A stretch of 64,000 nucleotides of DNA from Acidobacteriota bacterium. GTDB lineage: Bacteria > Acidobacteriota > Blastocatellia > UBA7656. Where the stretch lies: assembly GCA_016201275.1 (NCBI GenBank), contig JACQDB010000107.1, positions 1-64,000 on the forward strand, read 5' to 3'. This document shows, piece by piece, positions 16,302 through 25,903 of this stretch. Both the position numbers and the translations under genes were made by a program. The notes beneath the pieces were generated by a model. It was given only the letters and a program-made list of their open reading frames with translations, made no database searches and had not been told where the DNA came from. How positions within the stretch are numbered: position 1 is the first letter of the stretch; every line of letters begins with the position of its first letter.

Positions 16302-18503
16302 ATGAAATTATCGAGTCTGATTGGTCAGACGCTGGACGAAAAATATTGTATAGACAAGCAACTCGGCAAAGGCGGGATGGGCGCGGTGTTTCTGGCTACG
16401 CATCTAGGCACAGGGCGTCCCGTGGCGGTCAAAGTCATCGCGCCGCAATTCATGACCAATGATGAATTCGTCGAGCGCTTTCGCCGCGAAGCCAAAGCCG
16501 CAGGCCGCTTGCGCCATCCGAATGTAGTGAACGTCACCGATTTCGGATTTGCGAATTTCAACGCCCATCGTCTGGCTTATTTGGTCATGGAATATCTCGA
16601 TGGTTGTTCGCTCGGCGACATCCTTGCCGAAGAGACACGCCTGCCACTCGAATGGGTGGTGGATATTTTAGAGCAGGTTTGTTCGGCAGTTGATGAAGCT
16701 CACAAACAGGGCATCGTTCACAGAGATTTGAAACCCGACAACATTTGGCTGGAACCGAACCGGCGCGGCGGTTATACGGTCAAGGTTTTGGATTTCGGTT
16801 TGGCGAAACTCGGCGACCCGACAACGCCCGAACTCGAAGAAGGCTTTGCAACTTCTGCGAGTCAAATATCTGCGCCAGCTACAGAGGTCGCAGAGGCGAC
16901 AGCGCAATCGGATACGCAAATTATCCCGACCGCCGGGGCTACGCAGCTTATCGAAACCGCGACGCCTACGCAGTTGGCGGCGGTTGCGAGCGAGGAGGTG
17001 CAAACTCGCATTCTCCCTGCAAGCGAAGAAGCGCCTACGCATATCATCCATCAGGCGGCAGAGGCGCGCACGCATCATCAAGCCGCCGCCGATGGCAGCA
17101 CGCAAGTGCAACGCCTCGAAGAAGCGCCAGCGCGCCAACCGATGATCGAAGAAGAGGCGACGCGCATCATGCCAAATCCTGTAGCACAGGAAGACGAAAC
17201 CCGCATCCTTACGCAACCGGCTACCTCGGAAGAAGCGCCGCACCTGCTTGTCGAACAGAGTTATGAAGCGCCGCAATCCTACAGCTTTGATTCGGCGGAC
17301 GGTTTGACGCGGGTGGGTTCCGTGTTGGGAACGCCGCTGTATATGTCGCCGGAACAATGCAGTAGTCAACCGCTTGATGCGCGCGCCGATATTTACAGTC
17401 TGGGCGTGATTGCTTATCAAATGCTTACCGGCGTGACGCCGTTTTCCGGCGATATGGCGACGGTGATGAAGCATCACGTCAGTACGCCGCCGCCGTCATT
17501 CAAAGAAGTACAAATTGATCGCCAACCGCGCAAACGCAAATACAAAATTCCGCCGCGCACACAGGAGGTGATTCTTTCGGCGTTGGCGAAAAATCCCAAC
17601 GATAGACCGGCAAGCGCCGCGTCGTTTGCCAACTCGTTGCAAGCTTCCTCGGAAGGCGTCGGCGCTTTGCTGCGGCGAGCCTTTGCCTTGTACAGCGAAT
17701 ACTTTCCCAAGTTCTTCATGGCCTCGGTGATTGTCAACATACCGGGAATCATGTTGTTCGTTTTGCGATTGCTGAATACGATATTGCTCAAGACCAACGT
17801 GATCGGCAAATTTTCCGCTGTCATCACCGACGTCATCTTCTTTTTGCTGAGATTTGTTCTGAGCTTTCTGGCGGCCTCGGTGCTTTCGGGAGTGACGGTC
17901 TGGATGGTCACGCATTTGATGCTTACGCCGCTGCGTCCGGTGCGGGTGCGAAAAGCTTTTGCCGCTGTCAAACGCAAATTGCGCCCGGTCATCACCACCA
18001 CCCTCCTGTTCATCGTGATGATTATGTTAGGTTTCATCCTGCTGTTTTTTCCCATGCTGATCGTGATGATTACTTACGCGCTGACCATGCCGGTGGTGAT
18101 GATGGAAAATCTTTCAGGGTGGAAAGCCATGAAGCGCGCTAAGGCGTTGGCCAAGCGCTCGAAGCGCACGGTCATTTATATCGTTCTGATTCAGGTGGGC
18201 ATTCACTCGCTGTGGGCTGTGATTATCAGCGGGTTGATCGCATTATATGGCAAGGCTTATCCACAGGTGATTGACAATAATATCGCAAAACTCATCGCTG
18301 ATTTTTTGCGAATTCCGATAGACCTGCTGGTGGTGCCGTTGATTTCGATTATGACCGGCTTGTTGTATTTGAAGATGCGGCTTGCCGGAGGCGAAGACCT
18401 CAACGCCACCTTGTCGCAATTTGAAGACGCCGATGCGCCGCAAACCAACTGGCAGAAACGTATGCGTGAGCGTTTGTCGCTGCTGACTCATACGAGCAAG
18501 TAA
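16302..18503 (+). CDS. Membrane Ser/Thr protein kinase with long activation-segment insert
   Basis: 733 residues from the ATG at 16302, where kinase homology begins (LDEKYCIDKQLGKGGMGAVF, P-loop). Catalytic HRDLKPDN (H140-D142), DFG at 164-166, then GTPLYMSPEQC at 343. DFG to GTP is normally under about 25 residues; here it is about 177. The insert is Ala/Glu/Gln/Thr-rich and carries T205QII, T214QLI, T235RIL, T246HII, T287RIM and T300RIL. The frame is continuous and domain parts on both sides are intact, so it is not a frameshift. From about residue 455, five or six membrane segments form a C-terminal domain resembling membrane domains of the GPDPase_memb/DUF975 kind. Substrates unknown. Confidence 0.9.
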   Translation: MKLSSLIGQTLDEKYCIDKQLGKGGMGAVFLATHLGTGRPVAVKVIAPQFMTNDEFVERFRREAKAAGRLRHPNVVNVTDFGFANFNAHRLAYLVMEYLDGCSLGDILAEETRLPLEWVVDILEQVCSAVDEAHKQGIVHRDLKPDNIWLEPNRRGGYTVKVLDFGLAKLGDPTTPELEEGFATSASQISAPATEVAEATAQSDTQIIPTAGATQLIETATPTQLAAVASEEVQTRILPASEEAPTHIIHQAAEARTHHQAAADGSTQVQRLEEAPARQPMIEEEATRIMPNPVAQEDETRILTQPATSEEAPHLLVEQSYEAPQSYSFDSADGLTRVGSVLGTPLYMSPEQCSSQPLDARADIYSLGVIAYQMLTGVTPFSGDMATVMKHHVSTPPPSFKEVQIDRQPRKRKYKIPPRTQEVILSALAKNPNDRPASAASFANSLQASSEGVGALLRRAFALYSEYFPKFFMASVIVNIPGIMLFVLRLLNTILLKTNVIGKFSAVITDVIFFLLRFVLSFLAASVLSGVTVWMVTHLMLTPLRPVRVRKAFAAVKRKLRPVITTTLLFIVMIMLGFILLFFPMLIVMITYALTMPVVMMENLSGWKAMKRAKALAKRSKRTVIYIVLIQVGIHSLWAVIISGLIALYGKAYPQVIDNNIAKLIADFLRIPIDLLVVPLISIMTGLLYLKMRLAGGEDLNATLSQFEDADAPQTNWQKRMRERLSLLTHTSK

Positions 18504-18616
18504 TCGCGAATTGGTCAACCAAATCAGAAGCGCACCGTTTAGCGGCAGTCTTTGACCACAAACGCTGGCGGTCTTTGACCGCCGCTAAACACAACTTATT
18601 TTGGTAGTGCTACAGT

Positions 18617-19013
18617 AACTACCCAGCTCTCTTTGCCCCGCAAGGGCGTAGGAGATTAGCCAGTGCTGTAGGCACTGGAATCATGTTGGGCAGAGGCGGC
18701 GCGCCCTGAAAGGGTGCAGGAGAGGCGACGCTGCAAGCCTCCGGCGCTCTTCCAGAGCGCGACCGTCAAGCCGCTTTCGCCTTCCCGTGGCTTCACCACG
18801 GGCTAATTTCCTCTGCGCCTCTGGCGCAAAAACGAATTCCCGTGGCGCTACCACGGGCTACTCTCCTGTGCGCCGACGGCGCAAAACTAAGGGAGTTGGA
18901 AGAAAATATAATTCCATCATTCCCGTTGAGCAGCGGTCTCTGACCGCTGGCTTGGCTGTGCGCCGATGGCGCAAAACCAAGCGACCGGCAATTTTCAAAC
19001 TGGCTGGGTCGTG
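18617..19013 (+). repeat. Composite hairpin repeat, copy A
   Basis: About 397 bp, same order of parts as the copies at 25443 and 38556. It has short palindromes in series: GCCAGTGC-TGTAG-GCACTGG, CGCCCTGAAAGGG, GCGCTCTTCCAGAGCGC, CCCGTGGCTTCACCACGGG (twice), TGCGCCTCTGGCGCA variants (three) and TTGAGCAGCGGTCTCTGACCG. Ends are inverted (CTACCCAGC at left, GGCTGGGTCG at right). The 900-base gap 18504-19403 holds this repeat, two further inverted-repeat elements and no gene. A partial stem at 18536-18595 (GTTTAGCGGC...GCCGCTAAAC) may end the kinase transcript. Confidence 0.75.
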
Positions 19014-19128
19014 ACGTTGGACTAAATAAAGTGCAACCCTGTACGGGCGACCCTGCGGTGGTCGCCCCTCCTCGAAATCCCTGTGCTTGCAAGGAGGGGC
19101 GACCAAGGTCGTTTCAGAAGAACTGGTT

Positions 19129-19220
19129 CTCTGATATTTGGCGTGAAGACGCCCAGCATATAGAGGTCTCCACAGCAACCGCATACAATATCTTGGGCGT
19201 CTTCACGCCAAATACCAGAG
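19129..19220. repeat. 27-bp inverted repeat around GGCGTGAAGACGCCC
   Basis: Arms 19129-19155 and 19194-19220 are near-perfect reverse complements (ATTTGGCGTGAAGACGCCCA). The left arm itself contains a palindrome GGCGTGAAGACGCC. No second copy was noticed in the window. Confidence 0.55.
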
Positions 19221-19263
19221 AGTCGAAGAACTCCTTTTTCTTAAAGCCCATATTTGTCGGGTA

Positions 19264-19390
19264 AGGATGGTGGATGAAATAAAGTGCAAGTTCAGAGTTA
19301 CGCCTTTCGGCGCGAAGCGTCTGCGTCAACTCACGCCTAAAGGCGTAACTCTGAACCTCAAAAACTGCGTCTTATTTCATCCACCATCCT
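19264..19390. mobile_element. MITE-like element, AGGATGGTGG family, copy N1
   Basis: 127 bp. The left terminus AGGATGGTGGATGAAATAA and the right terminus are inverted. The next parts (GTTCAGAGTTACGCCTTTCG) are inverted too, so almost the whole element is a hairpin. It has the same termini as the element at 37250-37361 but a different core. It ends 14 bases beyond the stop of the M23-type gene (transcribed leftward), so it forms that gene's 3' end. Confidence 0.65.
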
Positions 19391-19403
19391 AACTGCATAG
19401 TGG

Positions 19404-20594
19404 TTACGGGTTGGTAATCACATCAAAATCAATCGGCGACGTACCGTTTAATAAATAGGTTTGTGGTCCACGTATGACTTTGGCATTCCAAAACAAGGCT
19501 GGCACTCCCTGGCTGGTGAAGAGGCTCAACACCGGCGACAACCCATCCCAATTGTCCATGAAATGAATGTGCAAGTGAGGTTCGCTGCTGCTGCCCGAAT
19601 TGCCGACGCGACCAAGTAGTTGTCCTGCGGAAACCGACTCGCCAACTTCCACCTGTGCCGAATCGCGCTGCATATGGGCATAAAAGCTATAGAGATGCGG
19701 GGCGTGTTGGATGACGATATAATTGCCGCCGGGATTTTCTGCATCAGCGGCACCGATTTCCTGATCGGGTTGGTCTTTGACAACGGCTACCACAGTGCCT
19801 TCTCCTGTACTCATGATCGCTTCGCCAAAGGCAAAATAATCCTCTTTTCTGGGGCTGTTGGGTGGGTTTGAGGTTCGGTTTCGCGCATCTATTTGCACCG
19901 TGTCTATGGCAAAGCGTTGGCTGATAAAAAATTCGTCGTCAACTGGGAAGATGGCTTTGCGATGTTCGCCGAAGCCCGATGCGGTATTCAAAGCCAACCA
20001 ATTGCCGCCGCTAAATTGCAATGGCCACTGCATTCTTTGACCGGCGTCAAAAGTCGTAAGCTCAACTTCATTGCTGAGTGAAGAGCCATCTTTGAAGCGC
20101 ACCTGTACCTTGGCCTCTGCCGGTGTATGGGTTTTTTCAGCGGCGCTGGCCAACAACAAAAATGCCGTATCGCCAGGCTCTAAACTGCTGGTTCCGGCAG
20201 GTCTGAGGGCAACCTCTCCGCTTGTTTTTTGATAGACGACCATCAACATTTCGGCAAACTGTTTCCGCTTTTTGTAAAGCGCTTCGGCAATGACGGAATC
20301 GTTTGAACTCACCACACTCAACCGCGCCAGTTTGATACTGACGGTTGAGGCGCTGGTATTTTTGATTACCATTTCGCCGATAATGCCCCAATAACCCGAA
20401 GCCTCTTGAGCGACCGTCCAACGTGAACGAATCGGCGACATGGTTACGCCAATGGGTGCCAGCGCGGCGGTTTTCACCTCTTGGTTGTAGCCTTGGGCTT
20501 GAGGGGGTGCCACAACAAACAGGGCGGTGCTGAACAAAATCAGCACGGCAACATACCTAATCCTTGCCTTACGGTTAAGAGTTTCTCTCTTCAT
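19404..20594 (-). CDS. M23-type (LytM-like) peptidase-family protein, secreted
   Basis: 396 residues from the ATG at 20594, preceded by AAGGAAAGG; signal peptide with core VAVLILFSTALFVVAPP. An N-terminal beta domain (about 45-215) precedes an M23 domain: ISQRFAIDT, YIVIQHAPHLYSFYAHM, then SSSEPHLHIHF. The HxH zinc motif is present. The first ligand pair, normally H-x-x-x-D, reads QRFAID, keeping Asp but without a His at the usual place. Members normally cut peptidoglycan cross-links in the periplasm; whether this one is active is uncertain. The possible extension to 20657 has no family support. Confidence 0.82.
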   Translation of the reverse strand: MKRETLNRKARIRYVAVLILFSTALFVVAPPQAQGYNQEVKTAALAPIGVTMSPIRSRWTVAQEASGYWGIIGEMVIKNTSASTVSIKLARLSVVSSNDSVIAEALYKKRKQFAEMLMVVYQKTSGEVALRPAGTSSLEPGDTAFLLLASAAEKTHTPAEAKVQVRFKDGSSLSNEVELTTFDAGQRMQWPLQFSGGNWLALNTASGFGEHRKAIFPVDDEFFISQRFAIDTVQIDARNRTSNPPNSPRKEDYFAFGEAIMSTGEGTVVAVVKDQPDQEIGAADAENPGGNYIVIQHAPHLYSFYAHMQRDSAQVEVGESVSAGQLLGRVGNSGSSSEPHLHIHFMDNWDGLSPVLSLFTSQGVPALFWNAKVIRGPQTYLLNGTSPIDFDVITNP

Positions 20595-20828
20595 CGTTAT
20601 CCTTTCCTTGCTTCTTGGTTGTGATTTTTTTGCGGCAGTCCGATAGCCATCATTCAAGCTTCACCGACTGGAACGATGCCGCTGGCGGCTTCGTGCGCTG
20701 GAAAAATTGGCTGAAGACGACAACCAATTGGCTGTCGGCGACAACGACGAAAGGCCGGCAAAAGCGAAGAAAAACGCGCCTGCCTTTTCTGCTCTCTCGC
20801 TATCATGTAAACTCTTGGCGATTGCTTT

Positions 20829-21851
20829 ATGGCGAACATACGAACCACGCGCACCCGGACGATTGAGCGAATTGTAGAGGCGGCAAGCGCCAGAGGCCTT
20901 GACCCGAAAACGCTCTACCACGCCGTTGAACTCAACACCGATTTTCTCCAAGACCCTGACCAACGGGTGGCATACGTCAAGCTCATATCCCTGTTTGAGC
21001 GCGTCGCCGGTTTGATAGAGGACGATTGTTTAGGGCTTCACTTGGCGGAGACCTCGCCACCTGGGGTGTTCGATATTCTCGGTTACGCCGCTTCGCATAG
21101 CCCTACGATTGGCGAAGCCTTCAAGCGCATCATACGCTACTACACGCTGTGGTCGGATGGCGCGGGGTTTCATTTGGAGTTGGATAACCAACAAGCGCGT
21201 TTGATCTATTCCATCACCGATCCGCAAGTCGGCTTCTATCGTCAGGATTGCGAATTTACTCTTGCCGTCATTCTCTTAAACCTGAGATTGCTGACAGGGA
21301 TTGAGGCGCGTCCTGTGGAAGTTCGCTTTCAACACGCCAAGCCAAAAAATATTTCTGAACACCAGAGAATCTTTAAATCACCTGTACGCTTTGCGCGTCA
21401 AACCAACGAGTTGATCTTTGACCAAGCGGTGTTGACCTTGCCGATTATGAACGCCGATGCAGGGCTTTGCGCGGTGTTGGAACGCTACGCCGAAGAGATG
21501 CTTGCCAAGCATCCTCAACCGCAAGGCTTGCTCGAAGAGGTGCGCCAATTGCTCAGTCAAGAGTTGCGCGGCGGCAATCCTTCGTTAGCCACCATCGCCG
21601 GACAATTGCGAATGAGTCCGCGCACTTTGCAAAGAAGATTGAAGGACGAAGGCCTATCGCACAAAGAGTTGTTGGAGGAGATGCGAAAAGAATTGTCGGC
21701 GCATTACCTGCGAGAGTCGAATATTTCTACGGGAGAGGTGGCATATCTTTTAGGGTTTTCAGAACCCAGCGCTTTTCATCGCGCCTTTCGCCGTTGGCAT
21801 AGCATGACTCCAAAAAAATTCAAGCAGGCAAAAACCCTGCGCCTGGAATAA
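20829..21851 (+). CDS. AraC-family transcriptional regulator (arabinose-binding-like N-terminus)
   Basis: 340 residues. The N-terminal about 190 residues are of the Arabinose_bd/OruR-ArgR type (CLGLHLAETSPPGVFDILGYA; then a linker ending YAEEML). The C-terminal two-helix-turn-helix domain includes PSLATIAGQLRMSPRTLQRR and EVAYLLGFSEPSAFHRAFRR, which is complete. It binds DNA as a dimer and is usually controlled by a small ligand. It is divergent from the M23-type gene and 238 bases upstream of the hexosaminidase on the same strand, either of which could be its target (inference). Confidence 0.9.
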   Translation: MANIRTTRTRTIERIVEAASARGLDPKTLYHAVELNTDFLQDPDQRVAYVKLISLFERVAGLIEDDCLGLHLAETSPPGVFDILGYAASHSPTIGEAFKRIIRYYTLWSDGAGFHLELDNQQARLIYSITDPQVGFYRQDCEFTLAVILLNLRLLTGIEARPVEVRFQHAKPKNISEHQRIFKSPVRFARQTNELIFDQAVLTLPIMNADAGLCAVLERYAEEMLAKHPQPQGLLEEVRQLLSQELRGGNPSLATIAGQLRMSPRTLQRRLKDEGLSHKELLEEMRKELSAHYLRESNISTGEVAYLLGFSEPSAFHRAFRRWHSMTPKKFKQAKTLRLE

Positions 21852-22089
21852 ACCGGAAAGGTTGATCACCGTTGGCGTGAAGAAAAAATCATGGTGTGTC
21901 TGGCGCATATGGGGCGAGCCTCCGACTGAGACCAAACGCCTGAAGACCTCGCCCCTTGCGGTGCGGGAAAGCCTGTAGCACAATCGCATCCTGAATGCGG
22001 TGGTGTTGGTGTGCCAGCCTTTCACTGGGCAACCTACGCAATTCGACAGCGAAAAATTCCGTGATATTTTTCAAGCGCTCCGAGACGAT

Positions 22090-24225
22090 ATGAAAATCAA
22101 AATGGCTCTACTTCTCATGTTTGCGTTGTGGCCTTCGCCAACAGCTCAGGCGCAAGACGCGCACACGACGGCTGCAAAACCTTATGCCCATCATTTGATG
22201 CCAGTGCCGATGGCGGTTGAATTTCAAGCGGGTCGCTTGCGGCTGTCGTCTTCTTTCACTTATGCCATCACCGGCTACCGTGAAGCGCGCCTGCAAAACT
22301 ACCTTGAGCGCGTGCTGCGAAGACTGGAAGGGCGCACCGGCCTCACCTTCAAACGCGGCGCTGCCAGCGAGGTTGCAGCGGCGACGCTGACCATTGACTG
22401 CGCTGGCGCGGGGCTAGAGATTCCGGCGCTGGATGAAAACGAATCCTATGCGCTTAATGTTGATGACCAGCACCTCGCCTTGCGCGCCGCGACCACGGTT
22501 GGCGCGATGCGCGGCCTGGAAACTTTTTTGCAATTGCTGGATGCCGACCGCGACGGGTACTTTTTTCCTGCCGTGAAAATTACCGATCAACCGCGCTTCC
22601 CGTGGCGCGGTTTGTTGATAGATGTCTGTCGTCACTGGCAACCCGTCGAAGTTATCAAGCGCAATATTGACGGGCTGGCGGCGATGAAGATGAATGTCTT
22701 GCACTGGCACTTGAGCGAAGATCAAGGCTTTCGCGTTGAAGTGAAAAAATATCCCAAGCTGCAGCAGATGGGTTCCGATGGCCTCTACTACACGCAGGAG
22801 CAGATACGCGAGGTCGTCGCCTATGCGTGCGAACGCGGCATTCGCGTAGTGGCGGAATTCGATATGCCGGGACACGCGACCAGTTGGCTAGTCGGCTATC
22901 CTGAACTGGCCAGCGCTCCCGGCCCTTACACTATCGAACGGCGCTTTGGCATCTTTGATGGCACCTTAGACCCCACACGCGATGCGACCTATAAATTCCT
23001 CGACAACTTTTTCAAAGAGATGACGGCGCTTTTTCCTGATGCGTATCTGCACATCGGCGGCGATGAAAACAACGGCGTGCAGTGGAGCAAAAACGCAAAG
23101 ATTGTCGCCTTTCGGAAAGCCAAAAAGCTTGCCGATAACGAAGCCTTACAGGCTTATTTCAATCAGCGCGTCTTGAAAATTTTGACGAAGTACAAAAAGA
23201 AAATGGTCGGTTGGGACGAGATCCTGCATCCCGATTTGCCGACCGATATTGTCGTGCAATCGTGGCGCGGCAAAAAGTCTTTGGCCGAGGGCGCGAAGAA
23301 AGGTTATCGAGGCATTTTGTCGAACGGCTATTACCTCGACCACATACGTTCGGCGGAGTATCACTACGCCAACGATCCGATTGATGAAGCGAGCGGCTTG
23401 AGCGTCGCCGAAGCGCAGCGCGTGTTGGGCGGCGAGGCGTGTATGTGGGGCGAACACGTCAGCCCGGAAACCATTGATTCAAGAATCTGGCCTAGACTAG
23501 GCGCGGTGGCCGAGCGTTTGTGGTCGCCGCGTGAAGTCAAAGACGCGAGCGATATGTATCGGCGGCTGGCAATTATCAGCACTCAGTTGGAAGAGTTGGG
23601 TTTGCTGCACCAGAAGAATGCCGGGTTTATGATGCGGCGACTGGCGGCGGGAAAACACCTTGAGCCGCTGAAAACTTTGCTTGAGGTAATCGAGCCGGTA
23701 GATTTCAGCACCCGCTCGAACACCCCGCCGCCAACCACGCAGGAGACGCCGCTGACTCGTCTGGTGGACCTTGCCCGACCTGATAATCACAACCGACGAG
23801 AGATTGCGGCGCTGATAGATGAGTTGCTTGCCGATGCGCCGCGCTTTGCGGCTGGCAGAGAAAAAGCGCTGCGGTTATTCACCGGCTGGCGCGATGGCTA
23901 TCCGGCGTTTCTGGCTCTGAGCAACGAATCGCCAATAGTGCAGGAGGCCGAACCGCTGGCCAAACAATTGGCGCAAATCGGCGCGGCGGGATTGGAAGCG
24001 CTGGCCTATTTGCACGCGAGGGTTGCTGCGCCTGCCGCATGGCGGGATGCGAAACTCGCTTTGCTGGAACCGGAAGCGAAGCCGAAAAGCAAAGTGCGAA
24101 TAGTGATTTTTTTGGCGATGAAAGAACTGATCATCGCGGCGGCGGAGTTATCGCAATTGCCAACTATGACGAAGGCCGATTGGCACAAACAGGTGAAGGC
24201 GCTGGCTGCCGAAAAGAAGAAATAG
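22090..24225 (+). CDS. Beta-N-acetylhexosaminidase, GH20, secreted
   Basis: 711 residues from the ATG at 22090, which starts a signal peptide (MKIKMALLLMFALWPSPTAQAQ). An N-terminal GH20b-like domain is followed by the catalytic barrel: FPWRGLLIDVCRHW, MNVLHWHLSEDQGFR, then the catalytic pair HIGGDEN (Asp325-Glu326), and EACMWGEHV...AVAERLWSP. It removes terminal GlcNAc/GalNAc from chitin oligomers, muropeptides or glycans with substrate-assisted catalysis. The C-terminal helical part from about 560 is not clearly assigned. An AraC regulator lies just upstream. Confidence 0.93.
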   Translation: MKIKMALLLMFALWPSPTAQAQDAHTTAAKPYAHHLMPVPMAVEFQAGRLRLSSSFTYAITGYREARLQNYLERVLRRLEGRTGLTFKRGAASEVAAATLTIDCAGAGLEIPALDENESYALNVDDQHLALRAATTVGAMRGLETFLQLLDADRDGYFFPAVKITDQPRFPWRGLLIDVCRHWQPVEVIKRNIDGLAAMKMNVLHWHLSEDQGFRVEVKKYPKLQQMGSDGLYYTQEQIREVVAYACERGIRVVAEFDMPGHATSWLVGYPELASAPGPYTIERRFGIFDGTLDPTRDATYKFLDNFFKEMTALFPDAYLHIGGDENNGVQWSKNAKIVAFRKAKKLADNEALQAYFNQRVLKILTKYKKKMVGWDEILHPDLPTDIVVQSWRGKKSLAEGAKKGYRGILSNGYYLDHIRSAEYHYANDPIDEASGLSVAEAQRVLGGEACMWGEHVSPETIDSRIWPRLGAVAERLWSPREVKDASDMYRRLAIISTQLEELGLLHQKNAGFMMRRLAAGKHLEPLKTLLEVIEPVDFSTRSNTPPPTTQETPLTRLVDLARPDNHNRREIAALIDELLADAPRFAAGREKALRLFTGWRDGYPAFLALSNESPIVQEAEPLAKQLAQIGAAGLEALAYLHARVAAPAAWRDAKLALLEPEAKPKSKVRIVIFLAMKELIIAAAELSQLPTMTKADWHKQVKALAAEKKK

Positions 24226-24251
24226 CCACGAACAGCGAAACCAAAGAGCCA

Positions 24252-24326
24252 GTGCGAAAAAAGTAAGGCTGAAGTGGGAACGCTTGAACCTCTGAGTAAC
24301 TCCGTAGGCGCGACCTGTCTATAGAG
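24252..24326 (+). repeat. Dispersed repeat GTGCGAAAAAAGTAAGGCTG, copy 1
   Basis: Starts 26 bases after the hexosaminidase stop and shares order and spacing with 54331-54404: GTGCGAAAAAAGTAAGGCTG, TTGAACC, TGAGTA, CCGTAGG.GCGACCTGT.TATAG. The gap 24226-24751 also has CGTAGGAGCGAC at 24354-24365 and an AT-rich hairpin near 24398-24427 (GAAAAATAA / TTATTTTTC). No gene seen in the gap. Confidence 0.55.
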
Positions 24327-24751
24327 ATGGAGTACAAGAAATTCTCTAGCTGCGTAGGAGCGACACTTGCCAAGTAGGTAGGCAAAAGTTTTTTGAAAAA
24401 TAATCACAGAAAACCCTTATTTTTCAGGCTTTTTAATAAGTTTTTTTCAAAAGATATACGCAAACCTACTTAGTGTTGCAAGCAGGGGTCGTGCCTATGC
24501 AGCTATTGCTGAATCAGCGAAGTTGAAGAAGTTGGAAAACGTGTAGCTGGGGAGAGCGGAGCGGGGTGATGCTGATCGTGGCGGCTGATTGCAGCATCTA
24601 TGATTACCTATAAACCCTGAAGTGAGGCGCAAAGATCTGTTGGCAAAGGTGTCAGGCAACCAATGATTTGTTGCTGCTATGCTGGCTCTGCAAGTGAACG
24701 CCAGAGCCACGCTCACAGCTTGATGACAAGCTGGTTTCCTTGAGTGAAGAG

Positions 24752-25414
24752 ATGAAATATTATCCGATCTATCTTGATCTGCAAGGCCGTCTGGCGGTGG
24801 TCATCGGCGGCGGCAAAATCGCGCAGGGCAAAGTCGAACAACTGCTGCAAGCCGGAGCCGTGGTGCGCCTGGTTAGTCCCGAATTGACTGCGCCTCTGCG
24901 TGAACTGGCAACGGCAGGAAAGTTCGAATATCGTCGCGCCAATTTTTCGCCGGAGGCTTTGGAAGGTGCGTTGCTGGTCATCAGCGCTACCGATTCGCAG
25001 ACCGTCAATGAAGCCGTAGCGCACGCCGCAGCCGAACGCCGTGTGCTGTGCAATGTCGTAGATCAACCGGCGCTGTGCAATTTTATCACGCCTGCCGTAG
25101 TGGCTCGCGGGGCTTTGCAAATCAGTATTTCAACGGGTGGCGACAGCCCTTCGCTGGCGCAACGAGTGAAGCGCGAAGTCGCCGACTTGATAGGCGAAGA
25201 GTACGGCGAGTTGCTTGAAATCGCCGCCGATTTGCGTCGCCAGGTGCATCGCTCGATGCACGAGTATGAGCGTCGCCGTGAACTGTTGCGCGCCTTTATT
25301 GAATCCGAAGCGCTCGACCTGTTGCGCCAGGGGCGACGCGAGCAAGCCGAAGACCTCGCCCATCAACTGCTGGCTGAAGCGCTCGCGCAAGCCGACGATT
25401 CGCCCAATTTCTGA
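24752..25414 (+). CDS. Precorrin-2 dehydrogenase / sirohydrochlorin ferrochelatase (CysG N-terminal / Met8 type)
   Basis: 220 residues. ATG at 24752 with GAGTGAAGAG just upstream; MKYYPIYLDLQGRLAVVIGGGKIAQGK is the family start with its NAD-binding GGGxIAxxK loop. Then VNEAVAHAAAERRVLCNVVDQPALCNFITPA and ISISTGGDSPSLAQRVKREV, typical of this family. It oxidises precorrin-2 to sirohydrochlorin with NAD and may insert iron, making siroheme for sulfite or nitrite reductases. No SUMT/uroporphyrinogen methylase domain is fused, and no other siroheme gene is near. A TTG at 24740 is a less likely start. Confidence 0.9.
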   Translation: MKYYPIYLDLQGRLAVVIGGGKIAQGKVEQLLQAGAVVRLVSPELTAPLRELATAGKFEYRRANFSPEALEGALLVISATDSQTVNEAVAHAAAERRVLCNVVDQPALCNFITPAVVARGALQISISTGGDSPSLAQRVKREVADLIGEEYGELLEIAADLRRQVHRSMHEYERRRELLRAFIESEALDLLRQGRREQAEDLAHQLLAEALAQADDSPNF

Positions 25415-25442
25415 AGCGCACAAAATTGTCTGTTGGACGGGA

Positions 25443-25903
25443 ACTACCCAGCCCTCTTTGCCCCGCAAGGGCGTAGGAGATTAGCCAGTGCTGTAGGCAC
25501 TGGAATCATGTTGGGCAAACGCGGCGCGCCCTGAAAGGGTGCAGGAGAGGCGACGCTGCAAACTTCCTGCGCTCTTCCAGAGCGCGACCGTCAAGCCGCT
25601 TTCGCCTTCCCGTGGCTTCACCACGGGCTAATTTCCTCTGCGCCTCTGGCGCAAAAACTAATTCCCGTGGCGTTACCACGGGCTACTCTCCTGTGCGCCT
25701 ACGGCGCAAAAATGGCAATGCAGCGGCGCGCATCCTCTCAGCGGTAATCTCCTGTGCGCCGATGGCGCAAAAACTAAGGGAGTCGGAAGAAAATAGAATC
25801 CCCTGATTCCCATTGAGCAGCGCTCTCTGACCGCTGACTTGGCTGTGCGCCGATGGCGCAACAACGAAGCGACTGGCAATTTTCAAACCGGCTGGATCGT
25901 GAC
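25443..25903 (+). repeat. Composite hairpin repeat, copy B
   Basis: About 461 bp, the longest copy, with an extra CCCGTGGCGTTACCACGGG/TGCGCCTACGGCGCA pair. It is followed by GTGACATTGGACTAAATAAAG and a hairpin of CCTGTAC..GTACAGG type (25924-25962), which also follows copy A at 19034 and sits inside the element at 37250. It fills the 25415-26094 gap before the aminotransferase; short open frames within are repeat sequence. Confidence 0.75.

Noticed and set aside
16800-17330. Frameshift or mis-assembly as the reason for the long kinase insert
   Set aside because: The frame is open throughout, kinase motifs on both sides are in the same frame and the insert has ordered Thr motifs.
18787-19184. 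Open frames on both strands in the composite repeat (also near 25612-25973 and 38730-39378)
   Set aside because: They translate the hairpin repeat into similar peptides in several copies, with no ribosome-binding site and no family.
22000-22089. Upstream extension of the hexosaminidase
   Set aside because: It would place 30 unrelated residues before a clear signal peptide.
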